Shown here one piece after another: positions 23,101 to 32,991 of a DNA stretch of 64,000 nt (positions within the stretch are counted from its first letter, which is position 1; every line of letters begins with the position of its first letter). The DNA lies in contig NZ_CBXX010000018.1 in assembly GCF_000577615.1 (NCBI RefSeq), forward strand, positions 1 through 64,000. The letters are read 5' to 3'. The notes beneath the pieces are model-generated. The model was given only the letters and a program-made list of their open reading frames with translations, had not been told where the DNA came from and did no database searches. The position numbers and the translations under genes were made by a program. This stretch comes from Herbaspirillum sp. RV1423. Lineage in GTDB: Bacteria > Pseudomonadota > Gammaproteobacteria > Burkholderiales > Burkholderiaceae_D.

Positions 23101-24900
23101 ATGCGTGACAAACCTTCCTTCGGCCAACATGGATTTGAACGTCTGGCCAGCGCCTGGCTGGCGCCGTTGACATACGACTATCCTGAACGCAGCAACGAAT
23201 TCTCCCGGCTGGACCTCATGAGCGATGCCTGGCTCGGTCGCCTGACCGGCAACATCTCTCCCGCGGCCTTGACCAACGCCTATGCCGACTGGTTGATGCA
23301 TCTGGCATTGTCGCCGTCCAAACGCGCCGTCCTGCTGGAAAAGGCATGGAAAAACTGCTGGCGCTGGACGATGTACTCCCTCAATTGCGCGTGCAAGGAT
23401 GACCAGTCGCCTTCGGCGCTGTGCATTACGCCATTGCCGCAAGACCGCCGCTTCAGCGATCCGGCCTGGCAGGCATGGCCGTTCAATGCCATCTCCCAGG
23501 GCTTCCTGTTGCAACAGCAATGGTGGCATCGTGCGACGACGGGCGTGCGCGGCCTGTCGCAGCATCATGAGGACGTGGTGACGTTTACGGTGCGTCAGAT
23601 CCTGGACATGCTGGCGCCGTCCAATTTTCTGTTGACCAACCCGGTGGTGCAGCAGGCCACTCTGGACAACGGCGGCGGCAACCTGATCCAGGGCTGGCTC
23701 AACGCCGCGGCAGACTGGCGCCGCAGCGTCGCCGGCAGCCAGCCCGGCTCCGACGACAAGTTCGTCGTCGGCAAGGACGTCGCCGTCACGCCGGGGAAGG
23801 TCGTCTTCCACAACAAGCTGATTGAACTGATCCAATACAGTCCGTCGACCAAGACGACCTACGCCCGGCCGCTGCTGTTCGTGCCGGCGTGGATCATGAA
23901 ATATTACATACTGGACCTGTCGCCGCAGAATTCCCTCGTGAAATACCTGGTGGACCTCGGTTATACCGTCTTCATGGTTTCATGGAAGAATCCGCACGCC
24001 GAAGACCGCGAGCTGTCGATGGAAGACTATCGACGGCTTGGCGTCATGGAGGCAATCGACGCGGTCACCGCGCTGACCGGGGCGCCGCAGATCAACGCCG
24101 TCGGCTATTGCCTGGGCGGCACCCTGCTGTCGATTGCGGCGGCGACGATGGCGCGCGACGGCGATGACCGGCTTGCCAGCGTGAGCCTGTTTGCGGCGCA
24201 GGTGGATTTCCAGGAACCCGGCGAGCTGTCGCTGTTCATCGACGAGAGCCAGGTCAGTTTCCTGGAAGCCGTCATGTGGGAACAAGGATATCTCGATACC
24301 AAGCAGATGGCCGGCGCATTCCAGCTCTTGCGTTCCAACGATCTGATCTGGTCGCGCCGGCTCAACCAATACCTGCTCGGCCTGCCCGAACAGCAGAACG
24401 ATCTGATGGCCTGGAATGCCGACGCCACGCGCATGCCGTATCGCATGCATTCCGAATACCTGCGCCAGCTTTTCCTGCACAACGATCTGGCCGAAGGACG
24501 CTATCTGACCGATGGAAAACCCATCAGCCTGGGCGACATCCACGTTCCCGTCTTTGCGGTCGGCACGGTGACCGACCACGTGGCGCCGTGGCGTTCGGTA
24601 TTCAAGATTCACCGGCTGTCGGACACCAAGGTGACATTCCTGCTCACTTCCGGCGGCCACAACGCCGGGGTCGTGTCGCCTCCCGGTCATCCGCATCGCA
24701 GCTACCAGATCGCGACCCACTCCGACAGGGAACCTGCCATCGATGCCGATACCTGGCAGCAGACCGTCGCGCACCATGAAGGCTCATGGTGGCCGGCTTG
24801 GGAAGCCTGGCTGCGCGGACGTTCCGGCAAGCGGGTGGCGCCGCCGTCGATGCCGGCGCACAAGAGCGCGGCGCCCGGCAAGTACGTGTTGCAGCCCTGA
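23101..24900 (+). CDS. phaC: Class I polyhydroxyalkanoate synthase
   Basis: A 599-aa PHA synthase that polymerises (R)-3-hydroxyacyl-CoA, mainly 3-hydroxybutyryl-CoA, on the granule surface. The nucleophile is Cys337 in the lipase-like box VGYCLGGTLLS; the catalytic Asp lies in VTDHVAPW and the His in SGGHNAG. N-terminal FERLASAWLAPL is the PhaC N-domain. Length fits class I enzymes. The start at 23101 has GAGAG upstream and follows the predicted FNR promoter. An FNR-linked synthase distinct from the usual phaC-phaA-phaB operon suggests a dedicated low-oxygen copy. A P-type ATPase gene follows after 17 bases. Confidence 0.9.
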   Translation: MRDKPSFGQHGFERLASAWLAPLTYDYPERSNEFSRLDLMSDAWLGRLTGNISPAALTNAYADWLMHLALSPSKRAVLLEKAWKNCWRWTMYSLNCACKDDQSPSALCITPLPQDRRFSDPAWQAWPFNAISQGFLLQQQWWHRATTGVRGLSQHHEDVVTFTVRQILDMLAPSNFLLTNPVVQQATLDNGGGNLIQGWLNAAADWRRSVAGSQPGSDDKFVVGKDVAVTPGKVVFHNKLIELIQYSPSTKTTYARPLLFVPAWIMKYYILDLSPQNSLVKYLVDLGYTVFMVSWKNPHAEDRELSMEDYRRLGVMEAIDAVTALTGAPQINAVGYCLGGTLLSIAAATMARDGDDRLASVSLFAAQVDFQEPGELSLFIDESQVSFLEAVMWEQGYLDTKQMAGAFQLLRSNDLIWSRRLNQYLLGLPEQQNDLMAWNADATRMPYRMHSEYLRQLFLHNDLAEGRYLTDGKPISLGDIHVPVFAVGTVTDHVAPWRSVFKIHRLSDTKVTFLLTSGGHNAGVVSPPGHPHRSYQIATHSDREPAIDADTWQQTVAHHEGSWWPAWEAWLRGRSGKRVAPPSMPAHKSAAPGKYVLQP

Positions 24901-24917
24901 AGCGAAAGACAGCCGCG

Positions 24918-27590
24918 ATGTTCGGTTTTCGCAAAGAAGCCGTCGCGGCCGCCATGCCGTCCGTACACGATGCCGGCGCCAAGCCGCCCCTTGCTCCCGA
25001 GCGCGCGGCGGAACTGGAGATGCGCGGCATCGCCGTATTGACGCCGGAGGCCGCATTGCAACGGCAAAACGCCTCTCTGCTCGGCCTGTCGGCGGATGAA
25101 GCGGCAGACAGGCTGCGCAACTGCGGTCCCAACATCATCGCATCCGAAGCCCGGCACGGCGGCTGGCGGCGCTTCATGCAATTGCTCGCCAGTCCCCTGT
25201 CGCTGATGCTGCTGGTACTGGCGAGCGTCAATTTTGCGATTGGCGAAGCATGGGGCGCACTCATGATCAGCGTCATGGTGATCCTGTCTTCGCTCTTGTC
25301 GTTCGTGCAGGAACATCGCTCGGACCGAGCCGCCCAGCGGCTGCGCTCGATGGTGGCGACCACCGCCACCGTGCTGCGCGCCGGCCGCGAGAAATCGGAA
25401 ATCCCCTTGTCCGCGCTGGTCCCCGGCGATATCGTTTTCCTCTCGGCCGGCGACATTGCGCCTGCCGATGTACGGATTCTCTCCGCCAGGAACCTCTTCA
25501 TCAGCCAGGCGGCGCTGACCGGAGAGTCGCTGCCGGTCGAGAAAACGCCCACGGCCCTCGCTGGCGCCGATGCCGACGCCGGCGCCTTCGCCGATCTCTC
25601 CAACCTGGCCTTCATGGGCACCAATGTCGTCAGCGGCACGGCGACCGCCGTGGTGATCGCCACGGGCAAGCGCACCGCGTTCGGCCATATTGCCGCCGAC
25701 CTTCTCAAGAAACGCGAACTGACCAGCTTCGATCTGGGCATCAACCGGTACATCCGCCTGATCATGCGCGTCATGCTGGTAATGGTGCCGCTGGTGTTCC
25801 TGGTCAACGGCGCAACCAAGGGCGACTGGCTCGAAGCGCTGCTGTTCGCCGTCGCCGTCGCGGTGGGACTGGCGCCGGAGATGCTGCCGATGATCATCAC
25901 CATCAACCTGGCCAAAGGCGCGCTGGCGATGTCGGAGAAAAAAGTCATCGTCAAGCGGCTCAACGCCATCCAGAACTTCGGCGCCATGGATATCCTGTGC
26001 ACCGACAAGACCGGCACGCTGACGCAGGACAAGATCATCCTCGAGAAGCACGTCGACATCAACGGCGCCGACTCGCAAAAGGTGGTCGAGTACGCCTACC
26101 TGAACAGCTATTTCCAGACCGGCCTGAAGAATCTGCTCGACGTCGCCATCCTGGCCTATGCCGATGTGCACGAAAAGATCGAGCCGGACCGGCATTTCCG
26201 CAAGCTCGACGAGCTGCCGTTCGACTTCGAACGGCGCCGCATGTCGGTCATCGTGCAGCAGGCCGACGGCGCACGGCTGCTCATCTGCAAAGGCGCGGTG
26301 GAAGAAATACTCAGTATTTGCACGCATGCGGAACACGACGGCGTGCCTGCGCCGCTGGCCCCCCGACACGGCGCCGCGCTCAATGAAACGGTGGACGACC
26401 TGAACGAAGACGGCTTCCGCGTGATCGCCGTGGCCTATCGGCAACTGCCGCCGGCAGACGGTCCGGGCGAACAAACCTTTTCCACTGCCGATGAATCGGC
26501 GCTGACGCTGGTCGGCTATATCGCCTTTCTCGATCCGCCCAAGGATAGCGCCGTCGAGGCGATCAAGGCGCTGCACCATTACGGCGTCACGGTCAAGGTG
26601 TTGAGCGGCGACAACGGCGCCGTCGTGCACAACGTCTGCCGCCATGTCGGCCTGTCCGGCGAACGTGTTGTCCTCGGCGACGACATCGACGCGCTGGACG
26701 ACAAGGCGCTTGGCGAGCTGGCCGAACAGACGAGCATGTTCGCCAAGCTCAATCCGCGACAAAAGGCGCGCGTGATCCGCTGCCTGCAGCAACGCCGCCA
26801 CGTGGTCGGCTATCTCGGCGACGGCATCAACGACGGTGCGGCACTGAAGAGCGCAGATGTCGGCATCTCGGTCGATAGCGCGGTCGACATCGCCAAGGAG
26901 TCGGCCGACATCATCCTCATGCGCAAGAGCCTGATGGTGCTGAAGGAAGGCGTCATCGAAGGACGCAAGGTGTTCGGCAACATCGCCAAGTACATCAAAA
27001 TGAGTTCCAGCTCCAACTTCGGCAATATGCTCAGCGTGCTGGGCGCCAGCGCCATCCTGCCGTTCCTGCCGATGGCGCCGGTCCAGATCCTGCTCAACAA
27101 CCTGCTCTACGACTTTTCCCAGACCGCGATTGCCACCGATCACGTCGACAAGGACTACCTCAAACAGCCGCGCCGCTGGGAAATCGTCGATATCGGACGC
27201 TTCATGCTGGTGCTCGGGCCGGTAAGTTCCCTGTTCGACTATGTCACGTTCGCCACGCTGTGGTACGCCTTCGGCGCCGGAGAGCACCCGCTGCTGTTCC
27301 AGTCTGGCTGGTTTGTGGAATCGCTGCTATCGCAGACGCTGGTCGTGCATGTCATCCGCACCGGCAAGATACCCTTCATCCAGAGCAAGCCCAGTTTGCC
27401 GCTGTTGGTGACCACGGCGGCGATCTGCCTGCTGGCATTCTGGCTGCCGGCATCGCCCATGGCCCCCGCGCTGGGCCTGAGCGCGCTGCCGTTTTCGCTG
27501 AACGCCGCCATTTTGGCCATCGTTGCGTGCTACCTGCTGGCCACGCAACTGTTGAAATCCTGGTTGATCCTGCGTTTTGGCCTGAAATGA
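24918..27590 (+). CDS. mgtA: P-type ATPase, MgtA-like (P3B)
   Basis: An 890-aa cation-transporting ATPase. Features in order: actuator motif TGES (about residues 201-204), membrane motif GLAPEMLP (about 317-324), which with its PEMLP form is typical of magnesium-importing MgtA/MgtB, phosphorylated Asp363 in CTDKTGTLT, and hinge GDGINDGAALKSADVGISVD. About ten membrane segments. It lies 17 bases after phaC and is probably co-transcribed, so it would also respond to FNR. The transported ion is inferred from family; magnesium import at low oxygen is plausible but not shown. Confidence 0.85.
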   Translation: MFGFRKEAVAAAMPSVHDAGAKPPLAPERAAELEMRGIAVLTPEAALQRQNASLLGLSADEAADRLRNCGPNIIASEARHGGWRRFMQLLASPLSLMLLVLASVNFAIGEAWGALMISVMVILSSLLSFVQEHRSDRAAQRLRSMVATTATVLRAGREKSEIPLSALVPGDIVFLSAGDIAPADVRILSARNLFISQAALTGESLPVEKTPTALAGADADAGAFADLSNLAFMGTNVVSGTATAVVIATGKRTAFGHIAADLLKKRELTSFDLGINRYIRLIMRVMLVMVPLVFLVNGATKGDWLEALLFAVAVAVGLAPEMLPMIITINLAKGALAMSEKKVIVKRLNAIQNFGAMDILCTDKTGTLTQDKIILEKHVDINGADSQKVVEYAYLNSYFQTGLKNLLDVAILAYADVHEKIEPDRHFRKLDELPFDFERRRMSVIVQQADGARLLICKGAVEEILSICTHAEHDGVPAPLAPRHGAALNETVDDLNEDGFRVIAVAYRQLPPADGPGEQTFSTADESALTLVGYIAFLDPPKDSAVEAIKALHHYGVTVKVLSGDNGAVVHNVCRHVGLSGERVVLGDDIDALDDKALGELAEQTSMFAKLNPRQKARVIRCLQQRRHVVGYLGDGINDGAALKSADVGISVDSAVDIAKESADIILMRKSLMVLKEGVIEGRKVFGNIAKYIKMSSSSNFGNMLSVLGASAILPFLPMAPVQILLNNLLYDFSQTAIATDHVDKDYLKQPRRWEIVDIGRFMLVLGPVSSLFDYVTFATLWYAFGAGEHPLLFQSGWFVESLLSQTLVVHVIRTGKIPFIQSKPSLPLLVTTAAICLLAFWLPASPMAPALGLSALPFSLNAAILAIVACYLLATQLLKSWLILRFGLK

Positions 27591-27612
27591 CATTTTGTGC
27601 ACTGCGGAACAT

Positions 27613-27626
27613 TTGATTGAAATCAA
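27613..27626 (+). promoter_or_regulatory. FNR box TTGATTGAAATCAA for the export operon
   Basis: A perfect TTGAT-N4-ATCAA match in the gap between mgtA and the outer-membrane factor gene. TAGACT at 27649-27654 could serve as -10 at about the class II distance. Confidence 0.75.
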
Positions 27627-27688
27627 GGTGCGCCTTGCATATTGCCCGTAGACTGCTGCGCAGGGCATTCACCAACGCGGGAGCGAAC

Positions 27689-29164
27689 GTGGTTTCAAAA
27701 GCAGCATCGGCAGCGGTGGGAAAAAAATACATAACAGGCCGGCATTTGGCCGTCCTCGTCATGAGCCTGCAACTGACGGCTTGCGTTTCCTTGGCGCCGA
27801 CCTATACGCGCCCGGCGTTGCCGGTTTCCGCAACCTATGCCGAAAACGATGCAGGCGAGCCGTACGAGGCCGCAACGGCAGGATGGCGCGGCTATTTTCA
27901 GGATGCGGGCCTGCAATCGCTGATCGCGCTGGCGCTGCGCAACAACCGCGACATGCAGGTCGCCGTGGCGCGGGTCGACGAGGCGCGCGCCGCCTACGGC
28001 ATTGAACGCGCGGCCGAATTTCCGTCGATCGGCGCGCAAGCCGAAGTCGATCGTTCACGCGTGCCGGCCGATCTCAACCTGACAGGAAAACCGCTGGTGG
28101 GCAGCCAATACCAGGTCGGCCTGGGCATGGCCAGTTGGGAACTCGATTTCTGGGGCCGCGTGCGCAGCCTGAAGGATGCCGCGCTGGAAAACTATCTCGC
28201 CACCGATGCGGCGCGGCGCGCAGTCGGCATCGACCTTGTTGCACAAGTGGCAATCTCTTACCTGACGTTGTCCGAACTGAACGAACGGCTGTTCCTCGCC
28301 GGCCAGACGCTCGCCAGCCGCGTGGAAAGTTATCGCATCTTTTCACGCCGCGTTGACGTCGGCTCGACCTCGCGCCTCGACCTCAGCCAGGTGGAAGTGC
28401 TGCTGACCCAGGCCCAGGCGCTGGTGGCGCAACTGGAGCAAGATCGTGCAACGCAGGTGCATCGGTTGACCTTGCTGGCCGGCAGTACACTGCCGACTGC
28501 AATATTGCAGCAGCGGCTGTCGGCAGTCGACATGCCGGCCGGTCCGCGCGCGGGCCTGCCGTCGGACCTGCTGACCAACCGTCCCGACATCGTCGCCGCG
28601 GAACACAGGCTCAAGGCGGCGCATGCCAACATCGGCGCAGCGCGCGCGGCATTTTTCCCGCGTATCGCCCTGACCGGCTCGATCGGCACCGCCAGCGCCG
28701 AACTGGATGGCTTGTTCGGTTCCGGCAGCCGCGCCTGGGCATTTTCGCCATCGCTTTCCCTGCCGCTGTTCGACGGCGGCCTGCGCCGCAACAACCTCAG
28801 CCTGTCCGAAGCGCGTCGGGACATCGCCGTATCCACCTATGAAAAAACCGTTCAAAGCGCCTTTCGCGATGTCTCGGACGCCTTGTCCGCACACCGCTGG
28901 CTGACCCGCCAGGTGGAAATCGCCCAGGCGACGCTGGCGGCCCAGTCGGAACGCGCGCGCCTGTCGGTGCTGCGCTACAACAACGGTGCGGCGGCGTTCC
29001 TGGAAGTGCTCGATGCGCAGCGCGACCTGCTGACCGCACAACAGCAACTGGTACAACTGCAACGCGCCGTCGCCACCAGCAGCGTCAGCCTGTATGCCGC
29101 CATCGGCGGCGGTGCGGAAGACGACGGCCTCGACAACAAGACCACTTCGGATAACCCATCATGA
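27689..29164 (+). CDS. Outer-membrane efflux lipoprotein, NodT/TolC type
   Basis: A TolC-like channel of 491 aa with a signal peptide ending in the lipobox LQLTAC, typical of RND/NodT outer-membrane factors. Two OEP repeats are visible: WRGYFQDAGLQSLIALALRN with ASWELDFWGRVRSLKDAALE, and later RPDIVAAEHRLKAAHANIGA with SLSLPLFDGGLRRNNL. The start is most likely the GTG at 27689, which has GGGAGCG before it; a TTG at 27617 lies inside the FNR box and cannot be used if that box is real. First gene of a four-gene export operon; its stop overlaps the next start. Confidence 0.85.
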   Translation: MVSKAASAAVGKKYITGRHLAVLVMSLQLTACVSLAPTYTRPALPVSATYAENDAGEPYEAATAGWRGYFQDAGLQSLIALALRNNRDMQVAVARVDEARAAYGIERAAEFPSIGAQAEVDRSRVPADLNLTGKPLVGSQYQVGLGMASWELDFWGRVRSLKDAALENYLATDAARRAVGIDLVAQVAISYLTLSELNERLFLAGQTLASRVESYRIFSRRVDVGSTSRLDLSQVEVLLTQAQALVAQLEQDRATQVHRLTLLAGSTLPTAILQQRLSAVDMPAGPRAGLPSDLLTNRPDIVAAEHRLKAAHANIGAARAAFFPRIALTGSIGTASAELDGLFGSGSRAWAFSPSLSLPLFDGGLRRNNLSLSEARRDIAVSTYEKTVQSAFRDVSDALSAHRWLTRQVEIAQATLAAQSERARLSVLRYNNGAAAFLEVLDAQRDLLTAQQQLVQLQRAVATSSVSLYAAIGGGAEDDGLDNKTTSDNPS

Positions 29165-30234
29165 GCATCTCCCCGTCCCGCAAACTGATTCTGTCCTGCC
29201 TGGCGCTGGCGTTGCTGGCAGCGGCCTGGTACGGCTGGCAGCGCTTGCGCGCTGACGGTCCGGGCGACAATTTCGCCAGCGGCAACGGCCGGATCGAAGC
29301 CACGGAAATCGACGTCGCCGCGAAACTGGGCGGACGGATCGAGGACATTCTGGTCAACGAAGGCGACTTCGTCAGTGCCGGCCAGCCGCTTGCGCACATG
29401 CAGATCCAGACGCTCGAAGCGCAGCGCGACGAGGCGGTTGCGCGGCAGCAGCAATCCGTATCGGCGGTCGCCAGCGCGCAGGCGCAGGTGGCGGTGCGCG
29501 AAAGCGACTGGCAGGCTACCGAGGCGCAGGTGGCGCAACGCGAGAGCGAACTCGATGCCGCGCGGCGGCGTCTGGCGCGCTCGGAAACGCTGGTGCTGGA
29601 AGGGGCATCGTCGATCCAGGAAGTCGACGACGACCGCGCGCGCGTGCGCGGCATGCAGGCCGCGCTGGTGGCGGCCCAGGCCCAATCCAGGGCGGCAATG
29701 GCGGCAATCAATGCGGCGCGTACCCAGGTCGTCGGCGCCGACGCCACGGTGACCGCCGCCATCGCCACCGTCGCCCGCATCAAGGCGGACATCGACGACA
29801 GCGTGCTGAATGCGCCGCGCAGCGGCCGCGTGCAATACCGCGTGGCCCAGCCCGGGGAAGTGCTCGGCGCCGGCGGCAAGGTGCTCAACCTGGTCGATCT
29901 GAGCGACGTCTACATGACGTTTTTCGTGCCCGAGACAGTCGCCGGCAAGCTGGCCATCGGCAGCGACGTGCGGCTGATCCTGGATGCCGCGCCCCAATAC
30001 GTAATCCCGGCCAAGATATCGTTCGTTTCCAGCACGGCGCAGTTCACGCCCAAGACGGTCGAAACGGCCAGCGAACGCCAGAAACTGATGTTTCGCGTGA
30101 AGGCCCAGATCGCTCCCGATCTCCTGGCGAAACACCTGAAACTGGTCAAGACCGGTTTGCCCGGCGTCGCCTGGGTCAAGCTCGGCGCGCAACCCGACTG
30201 GCCGCCTGAACTGGCAGTGAAGGTACCACAGTGA
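29161..30234 (+). CDS. HlyD-family membrane fusion protein (YhiI-like)
   Basis: A 357-aa periplasmic adaptor. One N-terminal membrane anchor (about residues 9-25) is followed by a biotinyl-lipoyl half ([20 protein letters not shown]), a long coiled coil rich in Ala/Gln/Arg (about 85-205), the second half ([19 protein letters not shown]) and a beta-barrel. It is like E. coli YhiI, whose gene is also next to rbbA. It links the inner-membrane ABC transporter encoded next to the NodT channel. Overlaps both neighbours by four bases. Confidence 0.85.
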   Translation: MSISPSRKLILSCLALALLAAAWYGWQRLRADGPGDNFASGNGRIEATEIDVAAKLGGRIEDILVNEGDFVSAGQPLAHMQIQTLEAQRDEAVARQQQSVSAVASAQAQVAVRESDWQATEAQVAQRESELDAARRRLARSETLVLEGASSIQEVDDDRARVRGMQAALVAAQAQSRAAMAAINAARTQVVGADATVTAAIATVARIKADIDDSVLNAPRSGRVQYRVAQPGEVLGAGGKVLNLVDLSDVYMTFFVPETVAGKLAIGSDVRLILDAAPQYVIPAKISFVSSTAQFTPKTVETASERQKLMFRVKAQIAPDLLAKHLKLVKTGLPGVAWVKLGAQPDWPPELAVKVPQ

Positions 30235-32990
30235 ATCCCGACAGCGGCAACGCTGAAGCGCCGGCGCCCGTCGCCCGCCTGACAGGCGTCAGCCTGTTGC
30301 TGGGCAAGACACAGGCGCTCGCCGACATCAACCTCGCGATTCCGGCCAGACAGATGGTCGGGCTGATCGGTCCCGACGGCGTGGGCAAATCCAGCCTGTT
30401 GTCCCTGCTGGCCGGCGCGCGCCGGCTCCAGCAGGGACAGGTCGACGTGCTCGGCGGCAGCATGGCCGACAAGCGTCACCGAGAAGACACCTGCCCACGC
30501 ATCGCCTACATGCCGCAAGGCTTGGGAAAGAATCTTTATCCCACGCTGTCGGTCGAGGAAAACCTGCAGTTTTTCGGACGGCTGTTCGGACACGACGCCG
30601 CCACGCGCCGCCGCCGCATCGATGAACTGACCGGCAGCACCGGACTGAAGCCCTTCCTGTCGCGCCCGGCCGGCAAGCTGTCGGGCGGCATGAAGCAAAA
30701 ACTCGGCTTGTGCTGCGCGCTGATCCACGATCCCGATCTGTTGATCCTCGACGAACCGACCACCGGCGTCGATCCGCTGTCGCGCGCGCAATTCTGGGAA
30801 CTGATCGAGCGCATCCGCGCCGAACGCGAGGGTATGAGCGTCATCGTCGCCACGGCCTATATGGAAGAAGCCGACCGCTTCGACTGGCTGGTGGCGATGG
30901 ACGACGGCAAGGTGCTGGCCACCGGCACGCCGCGCGAATTGCGCGAACGCGTCGGCGCCGCCTCGCTGGAAACCGCCTTCATCGCCTTGCTGCCGGAGCA
31001 GAAACGACGCAATCACCGCGCCGTCGTGGTGCCGCCGTTGCAGGCTTCGGAGAAAGATGAAATCGCCATTGAAGCCAAGGGACTGACGATGCGCTTCGGC
31101 GATTTCGTCGCCGTCGACCATGTCGATTTCCGCATACGGCGCGGCGAGATCTTCGGTTTCCTCGGCTCCAACGGTTGCGGCAAGTCGACCACGATGAAAA
31201 TGCTGACCGGCCTGATTCCCGCCAGCGAAGGCCAGGCCTGGCTGTTCGGCCATGAAGTCGACAGCAGCGACATTGCCACGCGGCGCCGGGTCGGCTACAT
31301 GTCGCAGTCCTTTTCGCTGTACGGCGAGCTGTCGGTGCGGCAAAACCTGGTGTTGCACGCCCGCCTGTTCCAGGTGCCGGCAGACGATATCCCTGCGCGC
31401 GTGACGGAAATGGCGGAGCGATTCGGTCTGGTCGCGGTTCTCGACGAATTGCCTGAACGGCTTCCACTGGGCGTGCGCCAGCGTCTTTCGCTGGCGGTGG
31501 CGATGGTGCATCGGCCGGAATTGCTGATCCTCGACGAGCCGACGTCAGGCGTCGATCCGGTGGCGCGCGACATGTTCTGGCAATTGATGATCGATCTGGC
31601 GCGCAACGATCATGTGACGATCTTCATCTCCACGCATTTCATGAACGAAGCCGAGCGCTGCGACCGGATTTCGCTGATGCATGCCGGGCGCGTCCTGGTG
31701 AGCGCCAGTCCGGACGAACTGGTGCGGCAACGCGGCTCGGCGACATTGGAACAGGCCTTCATCAGCTATCTGAAGGAAGCCGACGGCGATCAGCAATCCG
31801 ACCAGCCGGCAGCCGTCGGGGATCCACCCGTCGTCGCCGGCGAGCCTGCGCGCACGAGACGTTTCGGTTTCCACTTCGGCCGGGCCTACAGTTATGCCTT
31901 GCGCGAAACGCTGGAGCTGCAACGCGACCCGGTGCGCGCGACGCTGGCCCTGCTGGGCACGGCGATCCTCATGTTCATCATCGGCTACGGCATCAGCCTG
32001 GATGTCGAGAATCTCTCCTACGCCGTGCTCGACCGCGATCAGACGGCGCTGAGCCAGAGCTATGCGCTGAACCTGTCCGGCTCGCGCTACTTCATCGAAA
32101 AGGCGCCGATCGTCGATTACGGCGATCTCGACCGCCGCATGCGCGACGGCGAGCTGTCGCTGGCCATCGAGATCCCGCCGGGATTCGGCCGCGACCTGGA
32201 ACGCGGCGCCTCGGCGCAGATTGGCGCCTGGGTCGACGGTTCCATGCCCATGCGCGCCGAAACGATACGCGGCTATGTGCAGGCGATGCACCAGATGTGG
32301 CTGGTCGACATGTCGACGCGCCGGCTTGGCGTGCGTCCGGTCTCGGCCAGCTCGGTCGAGACGCGCTATCGCTACAATCCCGACGTCAAAAGCCTGCCGG
32401 CCATGGTGCCAGCCGTCATTCCGATGCTGCTGATGATGATCCCGGCGATGCTGACGGCGCTGTCGATCGTGCGTGAAAAGGAATTGGGATCGATCATCAA
32501 TCTTTATGTGACGCCGGTCACGCGCAGCGAATTCCTGCTCGGGAAGCAGTTTCCCTACGTGGTGCTGGGCATGCTCAACTTCCTGCTGCTGGCCTTGCTG
32601 GCGGTGACCGTGTTCGACGTGCCGATCAAGGGGAGTTTCGCGGCGCTGTCGCTGGCGGCGCTGATCTTCGTCATCTGTTCCACGGGTTTCGGCCTGCTGG
32701 CGTCGACATTTACGAACAGCCAGATCGCGGCCATCTTCGTCACGATGATCGGCACCATCATTCCTTGCGTGCAATTTGCCGGCCTGCTCAATCCGGTGTC
32801 GTCGCTGGAAGGCGTCGGCGCGCTGATCGGACGGGTCTATCCGGCATCGCATTTCCTCACCATCAGCCGCGGCATCTTCAACAAGGCGCTCGACCTGTCC
32901 GGCCTGTGGCCGTCGTTCCAGGCGCTGCTGATCGCCGTACCAGTGATCCTCGGCCTGTCGGTGATGCTGCTGAAAAAGCAGGAGGGTTGA
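30231..32990 (+). CDS. rbbA: RbbA-like fused ABC transporter (two ATPase domains plus permease)
   Basis: A 919-aa protein. ATPase domain 1 has the Walker [10 protein letters not shown], signature LSGGMKQK and Walker [14 protein letters not shown]. Domain 2 has GSNGCGKST, the altered signature [12 protein letters not shown] and [13 protein letters not shown]. The C-terminal ABC-2 permease part (about residues 540-919) has about six membrane helices ([16 protein letters not shown] and more). The layout and the altered second signature are those of E. coli RbbA/YhiH. RbbA was described as ribosome-associated, but the operon with HlyD and NodT partners argues for an export pump. Starts with GTG overlapping the previous stop. 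Substrate unknown. Confidence 0.87.
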   Translation: MNPDSGNAEAPAPVARLTGVSLLLGKTQALADINLAIPARQMVGLIGPDGVGKSSLLSLLAGARRLQQGQVDVLGGSMADKRHREDTCPRIAYMPQGLGKNLYPTLSVEENLQFFGRLFGHDAATRRRRIDELTGSTGLKPFLSRPAGKLSGGMKQKLGLCCALIHDPDLLILDEPTTGVDPLSRAQFWELIERIRAEREGMSVIVATAYMEEADRFDWLVAMDDGKVLATGTPRELRERVGAASLETAFIALLPEQKRRNHRAVVVPPLQASEKDEIAIEAKGLTMRFGDFVAVDHVDFRIRRGEIFGFLGSNGCGKSTTMKMLTGLIPASEGQAWLFGHEVDSSDIATRRRVGYMSQSFSLYGELSVRQNLVLHARLFQVPADDIPARVTEMAERFGLVAVLDELPERLPLGVRQRLSLAVAMVHRPELLILDEPTSGVDPVARDMFWQLMIDLARNDHVTIFISTHFMNEAERCDRISLMHAGRVLVSASPDELVRQRGSATLEQAFISYLKEADGDQQSDQPAAVGDPPVVAGEPARTRRFGFHFGRAYSYALRETLELQRDPVRATLALLGTAILMFIIGYGISLDVENLSYAVLDRDQTALSQSYALNLSGSRYFIEKAPIVDYGDLDRRMRDGELSLAIEIPPGFGRDLERGASAQIGAWVDGSMPMRAETIRGYVQAMHQMWLVDMSTRRLGVRPVSASSVETRYRYNPDVKSLPAMVPAVIPMLLMMIPAMLTALSIVREKELGSIINLYVTPVTRSEFLLGKQFPYVVLGMLNFLLLALLAVTVFDVPIKGSFAALSLAALIFVICSTGFGLLASTFTNSQIAAIFVTMIGTIIPCVQFAGLLNPVSSLEGVGALIGRVYPASHFLTISRGIFNKALDLSGLWPSFQALLIAVPVILGLSVMLLKKQEG

Positions 32991-32991
32991 T

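Noticed and set aside
24702-27287. An 861-codon minus-strand frame opposite phaC and the P-type ATPase gene
   Set aside because: Composition is typical of an antisense shadow and both opposing genes are clearly real.
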